A program made the translations under genes and the position numbers. A model generated the notes under the pieces. That model was not told the DNA's origin and searched no databases. It worked only from the letters and a program-made list of their open reading frames with translations. From an uncultured Clostridia bacterium (GTDB taxonomy: Bacteria > Bacillota > Clostridia > TANB77 > CAG-465): a DNA stretch of 16,318 bases. Location of the stretch: the NCBI GenBank assembly GCA_947628575.1, contig CANRAK010000026.1, positions 1 to 16,318 on the forward strand. Reading direction: 5' to 3'. Below, piece by piece: positions 1-6,695 of the stretch; the stretch's first letter is position 1; each line of letters opens with the position of its first letter.

Positions 1-690
1 TTTTTTATAGCTATTTTAACTGTAATAATATACTTAATGTTTACAGTTGAAGCCTTTAACTTAACAAAAATTGAAGTAAAAGGAAATGAAAAGTATAATG
101 ATGAAACAGTTATTAAAAATTCTAATTTAAAAATTGGAGATAATGTATTTAAGCAATTACTACTAAGCAAAATGTATAATATAGACTTAGCATACATTTC
201 AAAAGCAAAATATAAATATTCTTTTCCAAATTCAATAGTTATAGATGTTAAAGAAAGGTATCCAGAATATATAGCTGTAGATAAAAATACTTCTAAATGC
301 TATATGATAGATAATGAAGGATATTTACTTGAAGAATGTAAGTTATCTGAAAGAGGAGAAGAGTTAGAAGTAAATGGATTTACTTTTGAAAAAGATGCTA
401 AATTTGGACGAAAAATAAACGAAGTATATCTAAATAAATTAGAGATATATAAAAATATAAAAAAAGAACTTGAAAATATAGGTATTGTAGCAAGTATAAA
501 TAAGGTGAATTTCGCTAATTCCTTGACAATAATTACCCTAGATGATAAACTAAATATAGTTTTTGCGAATGATTCTAATTTAAAATATAAAGTCGCATTT
601 TTAAAGGGAATAATTGATCAAAATGGTGGAATAGTTGAAGGTACAATTGATATGAGCGTAGACAATCCAGTATATTCCAAATATGATTAA
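1..690 (+). CDS. ftsQ: Cell-division protein FtsQ/DivIB, 5'-truncated by window edge
   Basis: This is a bitopic divisome protein that links FtsL/FtsB (DivIC) to septal peptidoglycan synthesis. The reading frame is open from base 1, and its first 12 codons encode a hydrophobic run (FFIAILTVIIYL), which is the end of the single membrane helix. The true start therefore lies upstream, and the ATG at 37 is internal. Directly after the helix comes a POTRA-type domain: FNLTKIEVKGNEKYNDETVI is the usual opening strand and helix, followed by KERYPEYIAV. The beta-rich FtsQ domain follows, with YMIDNEGYLLEE in its expected place. Visible length is 229 residues; whole family members are about 250-300, so only the cytoplasmic tail and part of the helix are missing. 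It is followed within a few bases by the DUF881 gene and sbp, the same order as divIB-ylxW/ylxX-sbp in Bacillus. Family assignment is strong from helix, POTRA and context; overall sequence is divergent. Confidence 0.88.
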   Translation, partial: FFIAILTVIIYLMFTVEAFNLTKIEVKGNEKYNDETVIKNSNLKIGDNVFKQLLLSKMYNIDLAYISKAKYKYSFPNSIVIDVKERYPEYIAVDKNTSKCYMIDNEGYLLEECKLSERGEELEVNGFTFEKDAKFGRKINEVYLNKLEIYKNIKKELENIGIVASINKVNFANSLTIITLDDKLNIVFANDSNLKYKVAFLKGIIDQNGGIVEGTIDMSVDNPVYSKYD

Positions 691-707
691 GGAGAGTGTT
701 AAGTTTG
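691..707 (+). promoter_or_regulatory. Ribosome site that sets a TTG start for the DUF881 gene
   Basis: GGAG at 691-694 lies only one base before the in-frame GTG at 696 but ten bases before the in-frame TTG at 705. The GTG is too close to be used, so TTG at 705 is the better start. It gives the protein a short lysine-rich cytoplasmic N-terminus. Confidence 0.65.
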
Positions 708-1463
708 GAGAAAGGGAAAAATAAGAAAAATAATAAATTTTATGAGTTTATGCAAAAATATTCTATACCCGCTTATTTAGCTATCGGCATATCTTTGTTT
801 TTCCTATCTGTTATGATTACTGCTCAGGTTACAACAATGAGTAAGTCTGAAGCTATATTAGAAGGAAAAAGAGAGAGTGAACTTGCAGATTCACTTGTAA
901 GCTTACAAAGAGATTATGACGAGTTAAAAGCTAAATATGATGAGAGTCAAGAAATAGTTGAGGAGTATCAAACTAATTCTTCAACTAATGATACTCTTAT
1001 AGCATCAATGAAAAATGAGATTAGTACATTAAGATTACTTGCTGGTACTACTGATGTACAAGGAGAGGGAATAATTCTAACTTTAATGGATGGAAATACT
1101 TCAGATTCACTTGTACATGATAGTGATATTTTAACAGCAGTAAATGAATTAAGAGTAGCAGGTGCAGAAGCAATTTCTGTTAATGAACAAAGAATAATTA
1201 CTACTTCAGCAATTAGATGTGTTGGTTCAGTAATACAAGTTAATTACCAAAAAGTAGCAGCTCCATTTGTAATTAAAGCTATTGGTAATGCACAATATTT
1301 AGAGAGTGCATTAACTATAAAAAATGGTGTTGTAGATGTATTAAATGGATATGGACTAAAAGTAACATTAACTAGAGAAACAGATATTAAAATACCAAAA
1401 TATGAAGGAGCTTTATCTTTCAATTTTGCAAAACCACAAGACAAGGAGAATAAAGAATGGTAA
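705..1463 (+). CDS. DUF881 family membrane-anchored coiled-coil protein (YlxW/YlxX-like)
   Basis: This is a 252-residue protein of the DUF881 family, found next to division genes in Gram-positives and assumed to work at the cell envelope; its molecular role is not established. Read from TTG 705, it has a basic cytoplasmic N-terminus, one membrane helix at about residues 22-41, a coiled coil at about 45-110 (SLQRDYDELKAKYDESQEIV) and the DUF881 domain to the end. Recognisable family segments are LMDGNTSD, the ILTAVNELRVAGAEAISVNE stretch, and the end of the domain near KIPKYEGALSF. The start lies 15 bases after the ftsQ stop, and its last seven bases overlap sbp, so all three are surely one transcript. 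Bacillus has two tandem DUF881 copies here; this locus has one. Family identity is firm; function is unknown. Confidence 0.88.
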   Translation: MEKGKNKKNNKFYEFMQKYSIPAYLAIGISLFFLSVMITAQVTTMSKSEAILEGKRESELADSLVSLQRDYDELKAKYDESQEIVEEYQTNSSTNDTLIASMKNEISTLRLLAGTTDVQGEGIILTLMDGNTSDSLVHDSDILTAVNELRVAGAEAISVNEQRIITTSAIRCVGSVIQVNYQKVAAPFVIKAIGNAQYLESALTIKNGVVDVLNGYGLKVTLTRETDIKIPKYEGALSFNFAKPQDKENKEW

Positions 1464-1891
1464 TAGGAATTTTAATTTTAATAATATTTATATTGCTAGG
1501 TATGTTATTAGGACAAAATGTTATTATACCTTATTCATCATATCAGTATATTGCAGTTGCAATACTTGCTTGTCTAGATTCTGTTTTTGGAGCGTTAGTT
1601 GCAAGTACAGGAAAGAATTTTAAGATGAATATATTTTTATCTGGATTTTTCTTTAATGCAATATTTGCTATGTTTTTAGTATATCTAGGTAATCTATTAA
1701 ATGTTGAAATATACTTAGCTGCAATAATTGTATTTGGCGGTAGAATACTTAATAATTTCTCAATAATAAGAAGAGATTTTATGTTTAAAGCACAAAAGAA
1801 TAGAATTAAGTATAAAAATAAAATTAGGGAAAAGAGAGAATTAAAAAGAGAAATAAATAAAGATACAATTGAAGAAACAGAAGAAAATTAA
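1457..1891 (+). CDS. sbp: Small basic protein Sbp (DUF1290)
   Basis: This is a 144-residue integral membrane protein of the small-basic-protein family, normally found between DUF881 genes and ftsA. The hydrophobic body (about residues 1-100) contains the family signatures ILACLDSVFGALVA, FLSGFFFNAIFAMFLVYLG and YLAAIIVFGGRILNNFSIIR. It carries three or four membrane segments. The start ATG at 1457 has AAGGAG eight bases upstream, inside the end of the DUF881 gene, and overlaps that gene by seven bases, implying translational coupling. After the family core there is a strongly basic tail (KAQKNRIKYKNKIREKRELK) and a short acidic end, making the protein somewhat longer than the usual 110-120 residues. 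Role in division is inferred from conserved neighbourhood only. Confidence 0.92.
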   Translation: MVIGILILIIFILLGMLLGQNVIIPYSSYQYIAVAILACLDSVFGALVASTGKNFKMNIFLSGFFFNAIFAMFLVYLGNLLNVEIYLAAIIVFGGRILNNFSIIRRDFMFKAQKNRIKYKNKIREKRELKREINKDTIEETEEN

Positions 1892-1909
1892 TATAATTTA
1901 GGGGGAGTT

Positions 1910-2617
1910 ATGAAAGCAAAAGAAATAAGAGCTCAAGCAAGAGAAAGCTTGTCTGGTAGATGGGGAAAGTACATTTTACTAAATTTTTTATTTGCTTTAT
2001 GTATAATTCTCTTTTTTTTATTCTTTCTAGTACCTAAAGTAGGTATTGCGTTATTTTTCATATTAACAATACCACTTGCATATGGGTATAGCTATAATTC
2101 TATGAGATTAAGAAAGAAATTAACAGATAGTACTATTGAGTTTGTAAATCTTGGATATTCAAATTTTCTAAGAGCATGGAAACTAGTATTATGTGTTATG
2201 CTAAAAATAATAATACCGGTTATATTACTTCTTGGTGTATTTGTTATAGGAGCAGGAAGTATAGGAGTATTGCAATTTTTTGAGCATTATACACTAGCAA
2301 GAATACTTAAGATTGTATGGTATTTACTGTTATTATTAGTATCAATTTGGCTTACATTTAGACTTTTATCTCTATCTTTTGTTACTAATATATCTATTGA
2401 ACATTCAAATAATAGTGTAAAAAAATGTGTAGACTATGGTATAAAAATTATGAAAGGTAATAGATTAAAACTTATATGGCTAAATTTAACTTTTTTTGGT
2501 TGGACAGTTTTATCTATACTTACTTTGGGAATAGGAGCAATATGGCTTACTCCATATATTTCAATGGCTAAGACTTGTTTCTATCTTAATATAAAAGAAA
2601 ATATAAAATATGATTAA
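1910..2617 (+). CDS. DUF975 family integral membrane protein
   Basis: This 235-residue polytopic membrane protein begins with the characteristic DUF975 N-terminus: MKAKEIRAQARESLSGRWGK, an amphipathic helix preceding the first membrane span. Hydrophobic segments lie at about residues 21-60 (two), 92-120, 134-160 and 188-215. The C-terminal region TLGIGAIWLTPYISMAKTCF is also typical of the family. The ATG has GGGGGAG just upstream, 18 bases after the sbp stop, so it is the last gene of the division transcript and is followed by a terminator. No biochemical role is established for DUF975. In many Firmicutes ftsA and ftsZ follow sbp; here this gene takes that position, so a direct role in division should not be assumed. 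Family call is good; function is open. Confidence 0.82.
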   Translation: MKAKEIRAQARESLSGRWGKYILLNFLFALCIILFFLFFLVPKVGIALFFILTIPLAYGYSYNSMRLRKKLTDSTIEFVNLGYSNFLRAWKLVLCVMLKIIIPVILLLGVFVIGAGSIGVLQFFEHYTLARILKIVWYLLLLLVSIWLTFRLLSLSFVTNISIEHSNNSVKKCVDYGIKIMKGNRLKLIWLNLTFFGWTVLSILTLGIGAIWLTPYISMAKTCFYLNIKENIKYD

Positions 2618-2622
2618 CATAC

Positions 2623-2647
2623 AAAATAGGCAGTTTGCCTATTTTTT
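2623..2647 (+). terminator. Rho-independent terminator after the division operon
   Basis: AAAATAGGCA (2623-2632) pairs perfectly with TGCCTATTTT (2636-2645) around a GTT loop and runs into a T tract. It lies six bases after the DUF975 stop and separates the division genes from the next unit. Confidence 0.85.
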
Positions 2648-2660
2648 GTTATATTCTAGC

Positions 2661-2676
2661 TATAATTTCATATAAT
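2661..2676 (+). promoter_or_regulatory. Possible promoter -10 region(s) before the TIGR04086-like gene
   Basis: Two TATAAT hexamers stand ten bases apart at 2661-2666 and 2671-2676, just after a terminator, so a promoter is expected here. Neither has a good -35 at 17 bases; TTGTTA at 2646-2651 is 19 bases from the second, whose transcript would begin almost inside the ribosome site. No clear sigma-F or sigma-G site was recognised, although spoIVB downstream is a forespore gene in Bacillus. Confidence 0.35.
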
Positions 2677-2693
2677 TAATTGAGGTTGATAAT

Positions 2694-3053
2694 ATGAAAA
2701 TTGTAAAAAGTTATTTAATTGCACTAGCAAGTTTTATCGTATCAATATTTGTTTTTCTAGTAATAGTATCTTTAGTTTTTGCTTATACTAATATTGATGA
2801 TAGATATATAGATTCAGGAATATTTTTATCTATGGCAATATCTGCATTTATTTCTTCGTTTATATTATGTAAAAATCTAAAGAAAAGAGGAATAGTACAT
2901 GGGATAATAATAAATATAATTAGTGTATTAATTATATTTGCTATATCTTGTATTTTAAATCAGTCGGTAAATTTAACTAATACGTTAGGAATTTATATTG
3001 CTATTTGCTCTTTAACAGGAATAGTTGGAGGAATATTAGGAGTAAATGTGTAA
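2694..3053 (+). CDS. Small four-helix membrane protein, TIGR04086-like
   Basis: This 119-residue, almost wholly hydrophobic protein has four predicted spans at about residues 5-30, 41-60, 68-87 and 97-116. A short basic loop (CKNLKKRGIVHG) sits between spans two and three, and a glycine-rich last span ends in GIVGGILGVNV. This layout and the loop resemble the TIGR04086 family of Firmicute membrane proteins, which has no known function. GAGG at 2682-2685 is eight bases before the ATG. Its last eight bases overlap the start of spoIVB in another frame, so the two are translated together. The pairing suggests a role near SpoIVB at the membrane, but that is inference from position. The family call rests on overall pattern and is moderate. 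Confidence 0.68.
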   Translation: MKIVKSYLIALASFIVSIFVFLVIVSLVFAYTNIDDRYIDSGIFLSMAISAFISSFILCKNLKKRGIVHGIIINIISVLIIFAISCILNQSVNLTNTLGIYIAICSLTGIVGGILGVNV

Positions 3054-4068
3054 ATGGAATAAAAAGAGTATTTTAATATGTATTTTTTCCAGTGTAATAG
3101 CAACTGTATTAATAGCGACTGGGATATTTTTAAGTAATACTCATGAAACGGTAGAATGTGCTATAAAAGAGAAAGAATACTATTTGGGTGGAGAAGCTGT
3201 TGGAATAAAGCTACTTGCAAGTGGTGTGCTAATAATGGGAGTAGAACGTACAGATACAGAACTTCAAGTTGGAGATGTAATATTAGAAGTTAATGGTTGC
3301 AAAATAGAGACAGATGCTGAACTAGAAGAATATGTTGCACTGGGTGAGAAATTGAGTCTTACAATATCACGAGATAATAAGACGAAAATTGTTGAAATAA
3401 CACCAAACTATAATGAAAATAACCAAAAATATAGATTAGGTTTATGGGTAAAAGATAGTAGTGCAGGTGTGGGTACTGTAACTTTCTATGAAAAAGATAC
3501 ATCAAGATTTGCTGCTCTTGGTCATGCTATAACAGAAACAACAAATCAATATATATTGCCTATTACTACAGGTGGTATAACAAAAACAGATATTTATATG
3601 ATAAAAAAAGGAATTCCAAAAATACCAGGTGAATTAAAAGGAACAATTACAAATGATACAATAGGACAAATTTATTGTAATACACAAAATGGAATATTTG
3701 GAAAAGTTGAAGATAGGGAACTTTTTTCAGATAATATTACAATAGAACTAGGTAGAAAAGAAGATATTGAGCTTAAAGAAGCATATATTTATGCTACTTT
3801 AGATGATAATATAAAGAAAAAGTACTCTATAGAAATAGAAAAAGTATTTTTAAATTCAACAGGAAATAAAAATATAGCAATTAAAATAACTGATGAAGAA
3901 TTACTTAAAAAAACAGGTGGAATTGTACAGGGAATGAGTGGTGCACCAATTGTACAAAACGGTAAATTAATAGGTGCAATAACACATGTATTTTTAGAAG
4001 ATCCGCAAAGAGGATATGGTGCTTTTATTGAGAATATGATAGAGGATATGAATAAAATAGAAGAATAA
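3046..4068 (+). CDS. spoIVB: SpoIVB-type PDZ serine peptidase (sporulation signalling)
   Basis: SpoIVB is made in the forespore, crosses into the space between the two membranes and cleaves SpoIVFA. That frees SpoIVFB to activate sigma-K in the mother cell. The 340-residue product has an N-terminal membrane anchor (about residues 8-29), a PDZ domain at about 48-120 (LLASGVLIMGVE, LQVGDVILEVNG), and the S55-type peptidase domain. The catalytic triad can be placed at H160 (AALGHAI), D283 (KITDEEL) and S298 (GIVQGMSGAPI). The Asp-to-Ser distance of 15 equals that reported for Bacillus SpoIVB (D363, S378). The end motif THVFLEDPQRGYGAFIE also fits. It is shorter than the Bacillus protein (about 426). 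The ATG at 3046 overlaps the upstream membrane-protein gene; the nearest AGGAG is only three bases away, so reinitiation from that gene probably matters. recN, its common neighbour, is absent. Confidence 0.93.
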   Translation: MCKWNKKSILICIFSSVIATVLIATGIFLSNTHETVECAIKEKEYYLGGEAVGIKLLASGVLIMGVERTDTELQVGDVILEVNGCKIETDAELEEYVALGEKLSLTISRDNKTKIVEITPNYNENNQKYRLGLWVKDSSAGVGTVTFYEKDTSRFAALGHAITETTNQYILPITTGGITKTDIYMIKKGIPKIPGELKGTITNDTIGQIYCNTQNGIFGKVEDRELFSDNITIELGRKEDIELKEAYIYATLDDNIKKKYSIEIEKVFLNSTGNKNIAIKITDEELLKKTGGIVQGMSGAPIVQNGKLIGAITHVFLEDPQRGYGAFIENMIEDMNKIEE

Positions 4069-4116
4069 GCTCCCAGAGTAAATCTAGGAGCTTAATATTA
4101 TTTTAATAATATTTTT
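4066..4116 (+). terminator. Hairpin pair after spoIVB, probable terminator
   Basis: TAAGCTCC (4066-4073) pairs with GGAGCTTA (4087-4094); AGA/TCT extends the stem beyond a C-A mismatch. The spoIVB stop codon forms its first three bases. No good T tract follows this stem. A second, pure A/T hairpin (AATATTATT 4094-4102 with AATAATATT 4105-4113) follows at once and does run into a T tract (4112-4116). Termination is likely, by one or both. Confidence 0.6.
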
Positions 4117-4136
4117 ACTACTAATATTATATAGGG

Positions 4137-4150
4137 ATTATGTTCATAAT
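4137..4150. repeat. Short inverted repeat in the intergenic region, operator-like
   Basis: ATTATG TT CATAAT is a perfect 6+6 inverted repeat about 35-50 bases upstream of the -35 of the next promoter. In such A+T-rich DNA it may be chance. No named operator was recognised. Confidence 0.25.
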
Positions 4151-4183
4151 ATAGCACAAATTATCATAAAAAATATAATATTA

Positions 4184-4212
4184 TTGTTTTAATTGCAATT
4201 GTATGATATAAT
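4184..4212 (+). promoter_or_regulatory. Sigma-A type promoter for the DHH/DUF402 unit
   Basis: TTGTTT (4184-4189), a 17-base spacer and TATAAT (4207-4212) preceded by TG at the extended -10 position. The spacer contains a perfect 10-base palindrome, AATTGCAATT (4191-4200), which would suit a repressor, though none is known. The transcript would begin about 20 bases before the ATG at 4237. Confidence 0.68.
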
Positions 4213-4236
4213 ACACAGTAATAAAGGGAGTGAATT

Positions 4237-4611
4237 ATGAATAAAAAAAGGTTTACATTGTTTTTAGTAGTAGTCGCAGCAATATTAGTTGCGGTTGTTA
4301 TCTTTATATGCACTAGAGATAAAAATACAAAATTAGGTGAAGATATACTTTTAAAAGCTAATCAAACTGTAAAAGTAGATGATGCAGGAGAAAAAGTAAA
4401 ATTATCATTAAAATCTGACTTAAAACCTAAAGAAGATAGTTCAGATATAGTAGTAAAGTATGAACTATCTGTTGGAAAGAAAAAGTATAATGGAGAATAT
4501 AAATTTTATCCTGAATATGAAACATCTAAAGCAGATAACAATATGCCATATAATGTAGAAATTATAAAAGTTGAAAACGAACAAGCAGAAGTTGTTATTA
4601 CAAAAAAATAA
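4237..4611 (+). CDS. Membrane-anchored extracytoplasmic protein of unknown function
   Basis: I do not recognise this 124-residue protein. It opens with three basic residues and one long hydrophobic segment (about residues 6-26, LFLVVVAAILVAVVIFI). A hydrophilic domain of about 95 residues, rich in lysine, aspartate and short alternating hydrophobic stretches, follows and looks mainly beta. A cysteine follows the helix (ICTRD) but the preceding residues do not make a good lipobox, so an uncleaved anchor is more likely than a lipoprotein. GGGAG lies seven bases before the ATG. It is the first gene after a good promoter, and the DHH phosphoesterase begins 21 bases after its stop, so the two are probably cotranscribed. 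It has no cysteine pairs or catalytic motif that I can see. Confidence is high for a real gene, low for any role. Confidence 0.75.
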   Translation: MNKKRFTLFLVVVAAILVAVVIFICTRDKNTKLGEDILLKANQTVKVDDAGEKVKLSLKSDLKPKEDSSDIVVKYELSVGKKKYNGEYKFYPEYETSKADNNMPYNVEIIKVENEQAEVVITKK

Positions 4612-4632
4612 TATAGTATAAGAGGGGATAAT

Positions 4633-5562
4633 ATGAAAAACTTTATATTTTCACATAAAAGCGATATTGATGGACTTGGAAATATAATTTTACTAAAACT
4701 TGCATATAATAATATAGATTATGAACTTTGTGAAACTTTTGATATAAATGAAAAATTTGAATACTATTATAATAATAAGTTACTAGATAACTATGATAAA
4801 ATATATATTACAGATTTATGCTTAGATAAAAAACATTTAGATATGATTAATGACGACAGCAATATAAAATCTAAGATGAAATTAATTGATCATCATAAGT
4901 CTGTTGAAGGTTTTGATTCGTATGATTTTACAAGAATTAAAGTAAAAAATGAAAAAGGTTTATGTTGTGCAACTAGTTTATTTTATGAATATCTTATAGA
5001 AAATAGTTTTCTAAAAGCAAATAAAGCTTTAGATAAATTCTGCGAATTAACACGTAGATATGACACTTGGGAATGGAAGAACATATATAATGATGAAATG
5101 GCTCGAAATCTTAGTTTAATTTTCGAATCAGTAGGTGCACAAAGGTACATTGATATAATGTATAAAAAATTAAAAAGTGAAGAAATATTTGAATTTTCAG
5201 ATGTTGAGCAAGCTCTTATTGATTCTAGAAAAGACAAGATGCTTGAAAAAGTAGAGTCATATGTTAAAAATATAGTTTACAAAGATATGTTTGGCTTAAA
5301 AGCCGGCATAGTATTTATATCATACGAATACAGAAATGAAGTAGCTCAATATTTAATAGATAAAGACTATGATATAGACTTTGTAATGTTAATTTCTGTA
5401 GAACATAGCACAATTTCTTATAGAAGTATACGACCTGGTTCTAATGTTAGAATTGTAGCAGAGAACATGGGAGGCAAAGGCCATGATAGCGCTGCTGGAA
5501 GTAATCTAACACAAGAACAAATGGATAGTATACTAAATTTAATTTTAAATCATAAAATATAA
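4633..5562 (+). CDS. DHH/DHHA1 family phosphoesterase
   Basis: This 309-residue cytoplasmic protein belongs to the DHH superfamily of Mn-dependent phosphoesterases, whose members degrade oligonucleotides (NrnA, NrnB) or cyclic dinucleotides. Metal-binding motifs are in order: SHKSDIDG (H8, D11, D13), ITD with D61, and the defining LIDHHKS (D86-H87-H88). The C-terminal DHHA1 substrate-binding domain ends with GGKGHDSAAG (280-289). A further acidic/aromatic segment (RYDTWEWKN) lies in the linker. The N-terminal motif SHxxDIDG recalls the NrnB type, while the length fits NrnA-like proteins; I would not choose between them. AGAGGGG lies a few bases before the ATG. It stands between the exported unknown protein and the DUF402 gene. 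A nuclease acting on short RNA or DNA, or a dinucleotide phosphodiesterase, are the likely roles. Confidence 0.88.
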   Translation: MKNFIFSHKSDIDGLGNIILLKLAYNNIDYELCETFDINEKFEYYYNNKLLDNYDKIYITDLCLDKKHLDMINDDSNIKSKMKLIDHHKSVEGFDSYDFTRIKVKNEKGLCCATSLFYEYLIENSFLKANKALDKFCELTRRYDTWEWKNIYNDEMARNLSLIFESVGAQRYIDIMYKKLKSEEIFEFSDVEQALIDSRKDKMLEKVESYVKNIVYKDMFGLKAGIVFISYEYRNEVAQYLIDKDYDIDFVMLISVEHSTISYRSIRPGSNVRIVAENMGGKGHDSAAGSNLTQEQMDSILNLILNHKI

Positions 5563-5580
5563 AGAAAGGGGAAATGTTTT

Positions 5581-6123
5581 ATGTCAATTAAAAGAAAGTT
5601 CTTAACAGACACTTATTTAAGAGGAGTAGACAATTACATGATGACACAGTTTGAGGATAAGGATTTAGACTGTATTACTACAATAAAGAAAGTAAACAGT
5701 ATAGATAAACCTTATGTTTCAACACATACTGGTAAAAATGTATGTCTTCTAAAGGAAGGATACTATATGGTAGAATATCTACCAAAAGATGAACACTATG
5801 GTGTAAGAGTATTCTTAGACGACAATAGAGAAACACTAGCATATTATATTGATATAATAGACAAAATTGGTGTAGAAAAAGAAAAAGGATTATATTACGA
5901 TGACTTATTTTTAGATGTAACAATAGATAACTCAGATGATGGAAGAACTAGAGTTTGGGATGAAGATGAGTTACAAAAAGCTTTAGATGAGTCAGTAATT
6001 AACCAAGAACAATATGACATGGCATATCAAACACTTAGTAAAGTACTAGAAGAAATTACTACTGACAGTAATATGTTTATTAATAATGACCATAAGTCAT
6101 ATATTGAACAAAATTTCGAATAA
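5581..6123 (+). CDS. DUF402 domain protein (FomD/nucleotide-phosphatase fold)
   Basis: The 180-residue protein carries the DUF402 domain, a small beta barrel also seen in FomD and in nucleoside di-/triphosphatases such as staphylococcal Ntdp. Its C-terminal half shows the family pattern clearly: LAYYIDIIDKIG, YYDDLFLDVTID, then RTRVWDEDELQKALDESVIN. The last segment is the conserved D-E-D-E-L helix start followed by the E-Q-Y-x-x-A helix. The acidic residues of FLDVTID and WDEDE are those expected to hold the metal ion. The N-terminal part (about residues 1-45) is less conserved and may bind RNA or substrate. AAAGGGG lies upstream of the ATG, 18 bases after the DHH stop, so it is the last gene of the unit. 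Substrate is not predictable. The pairing with a DHH phosphoesterase hints at nucleotide or RNA turnover, which is inference. Confidence 0.83.
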   Translation: MSIKRKFLTDTYLRGVDNYMMTQFEDKDLDCITTIKKVNSIDKPYVSTHTGKNVCLLKEGYYMVEYLPKDEHYGVRVFLDDNRETLAYYIDIIDKIGVEKEKGLYYDDLFLDVTIDNSDDGRTRVWDEDELQKALDESVINQEQYDMAYQTLSKVLEEITTDSNMFINNDHKSYIEQNFE

Positions 6124-6134
6124 AATTAGAAGTT

Positions 6135-6168
6135 ATAAAGAAACATTCAAGCAATGTTTCTTTATTTT
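6135..6168 (+). terminator. Rho-independent terminator after the DUF402 gene
   Basis: ATAAAGAAACATT (6135-6147) and AATGTTTCTTTAT (6153-6165) form a perfect 13-bp stem with a CAAGC loop, followed by TTT. It begins 12 bases after the stop. Confidence 0.88.
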
Positions 6169-6179
6169 GTCCTTAAACC

Positions 6180-6208
6180 TTGAAAAATATAATACTATAT
6201 ATTATAAT
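6180..6208 (+). promoter_or_regulatory. Sigma-A promoter for the acetyltransferase/amidohydrolase pair
   Basis: TTGAAA (6180-6185), a 17-base spacer and a consensus TATAAT (6203-6208), 22 bases before the start codon at 6231. It stands immediately after a strong terminator. Confidence 0.8.
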
Positions 6209-6230
6209 TTCGAATTAGAGGTAGAGTAAA

Positions 6231-6695
6231 ATGTTAAGAATTGCAAATATTGATGATGTAGAACAAATATATAACTTAAATACAGAGCTTTTTATAGTAT
6301 TAAATAACTTAAAGGAAAATATATATAATCCTGTCGGATTTCCAAAGACATTTATAATTTCCATGATAAATTCTAGTAAAGCAGATTATATTGTAATAGA
6401 AGATGATGATAAAATAGTAGGATACGCACTTATAGAAGAAAGAGAAGCTCCTTTTAAAGAGTATAATTCTTTTAAAAAAGATAATTTTGCCTTTATATAT
6501 GAGCTTATTGTTTTACCAGAATATAGAAGTAAAGGATATGGCACTAGAATAATTGATGAAGCTGTTAATTGGGCTAAAAAAAGAAATTTAACTTCTATAG
6601 AATTAAATGCTTTAAGTAATAATTATAGTGCAAGAGCTTTTTATGAAAATGTAGGATTTCAAGAGTATCAGGTTAAATTAAGAAAGGAAGTATAA
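6231..6695 (+). CDS. GNAT family N-acetyltransferase
   Basis: This 154-residue enzyme would transfer an acyl group from acyl-CoA to an amine. It spans a full GNAT fold: N-terminal MLRIANIDDVEQIYNLN (strand 1, helix 1), the DDDKIVGYALIEE strand pair, then motif A with ELIVLPEYRSKGYGTRIIDE. In motif A the R-S-K-G-Y-G loop is the pyrophosphate-binding Q/R-x-x-G-x-G/A. Motif B follows with the usual SNNYSARAFYENVGFQEY ending, whose tyrosine is the common general acid. GAGGTAGAG lies upstream. Its stop codon (6693-6695) directly abuts the start of the next gene, so the two are coupled. Substrate is unknown; the partner gene suggests an N-acylated or amino-acid-derived compound, but that is speculation. 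Confidence 0.9.
   Translation: MLRIANIDDVEQIYNLNTELFIVLNNLKENIYNPVGFPKTFIISMINSSKADYIVIEDDDKIVGYALIEEREAPFKEYNSFKKDNFAFIYELIVLPEYRSKGYGTRIIDEAVNWAKKRNLTSIELNALSNNYSARAFYENVGFQEYQVKLRKEV

Noticed and set aside
37..39. ATG as start of the first gene
   Set aside because: The frame is open to base 1 and encodes most of a membrane helix before this ATG, so the gene begins outside the window.
696..698. GTG start for the DUF881 gene
   Set aside because: It is one base from the GGAG ribosome site; TTG at 705 has workable spacing.
4288..4320. Lipoprotein signal in the 124-residue exported protein
   Set aside because: The residues before the cysteine (IFIC) do not fit a lipobox; an uncleaved membrane anchor is more likely.
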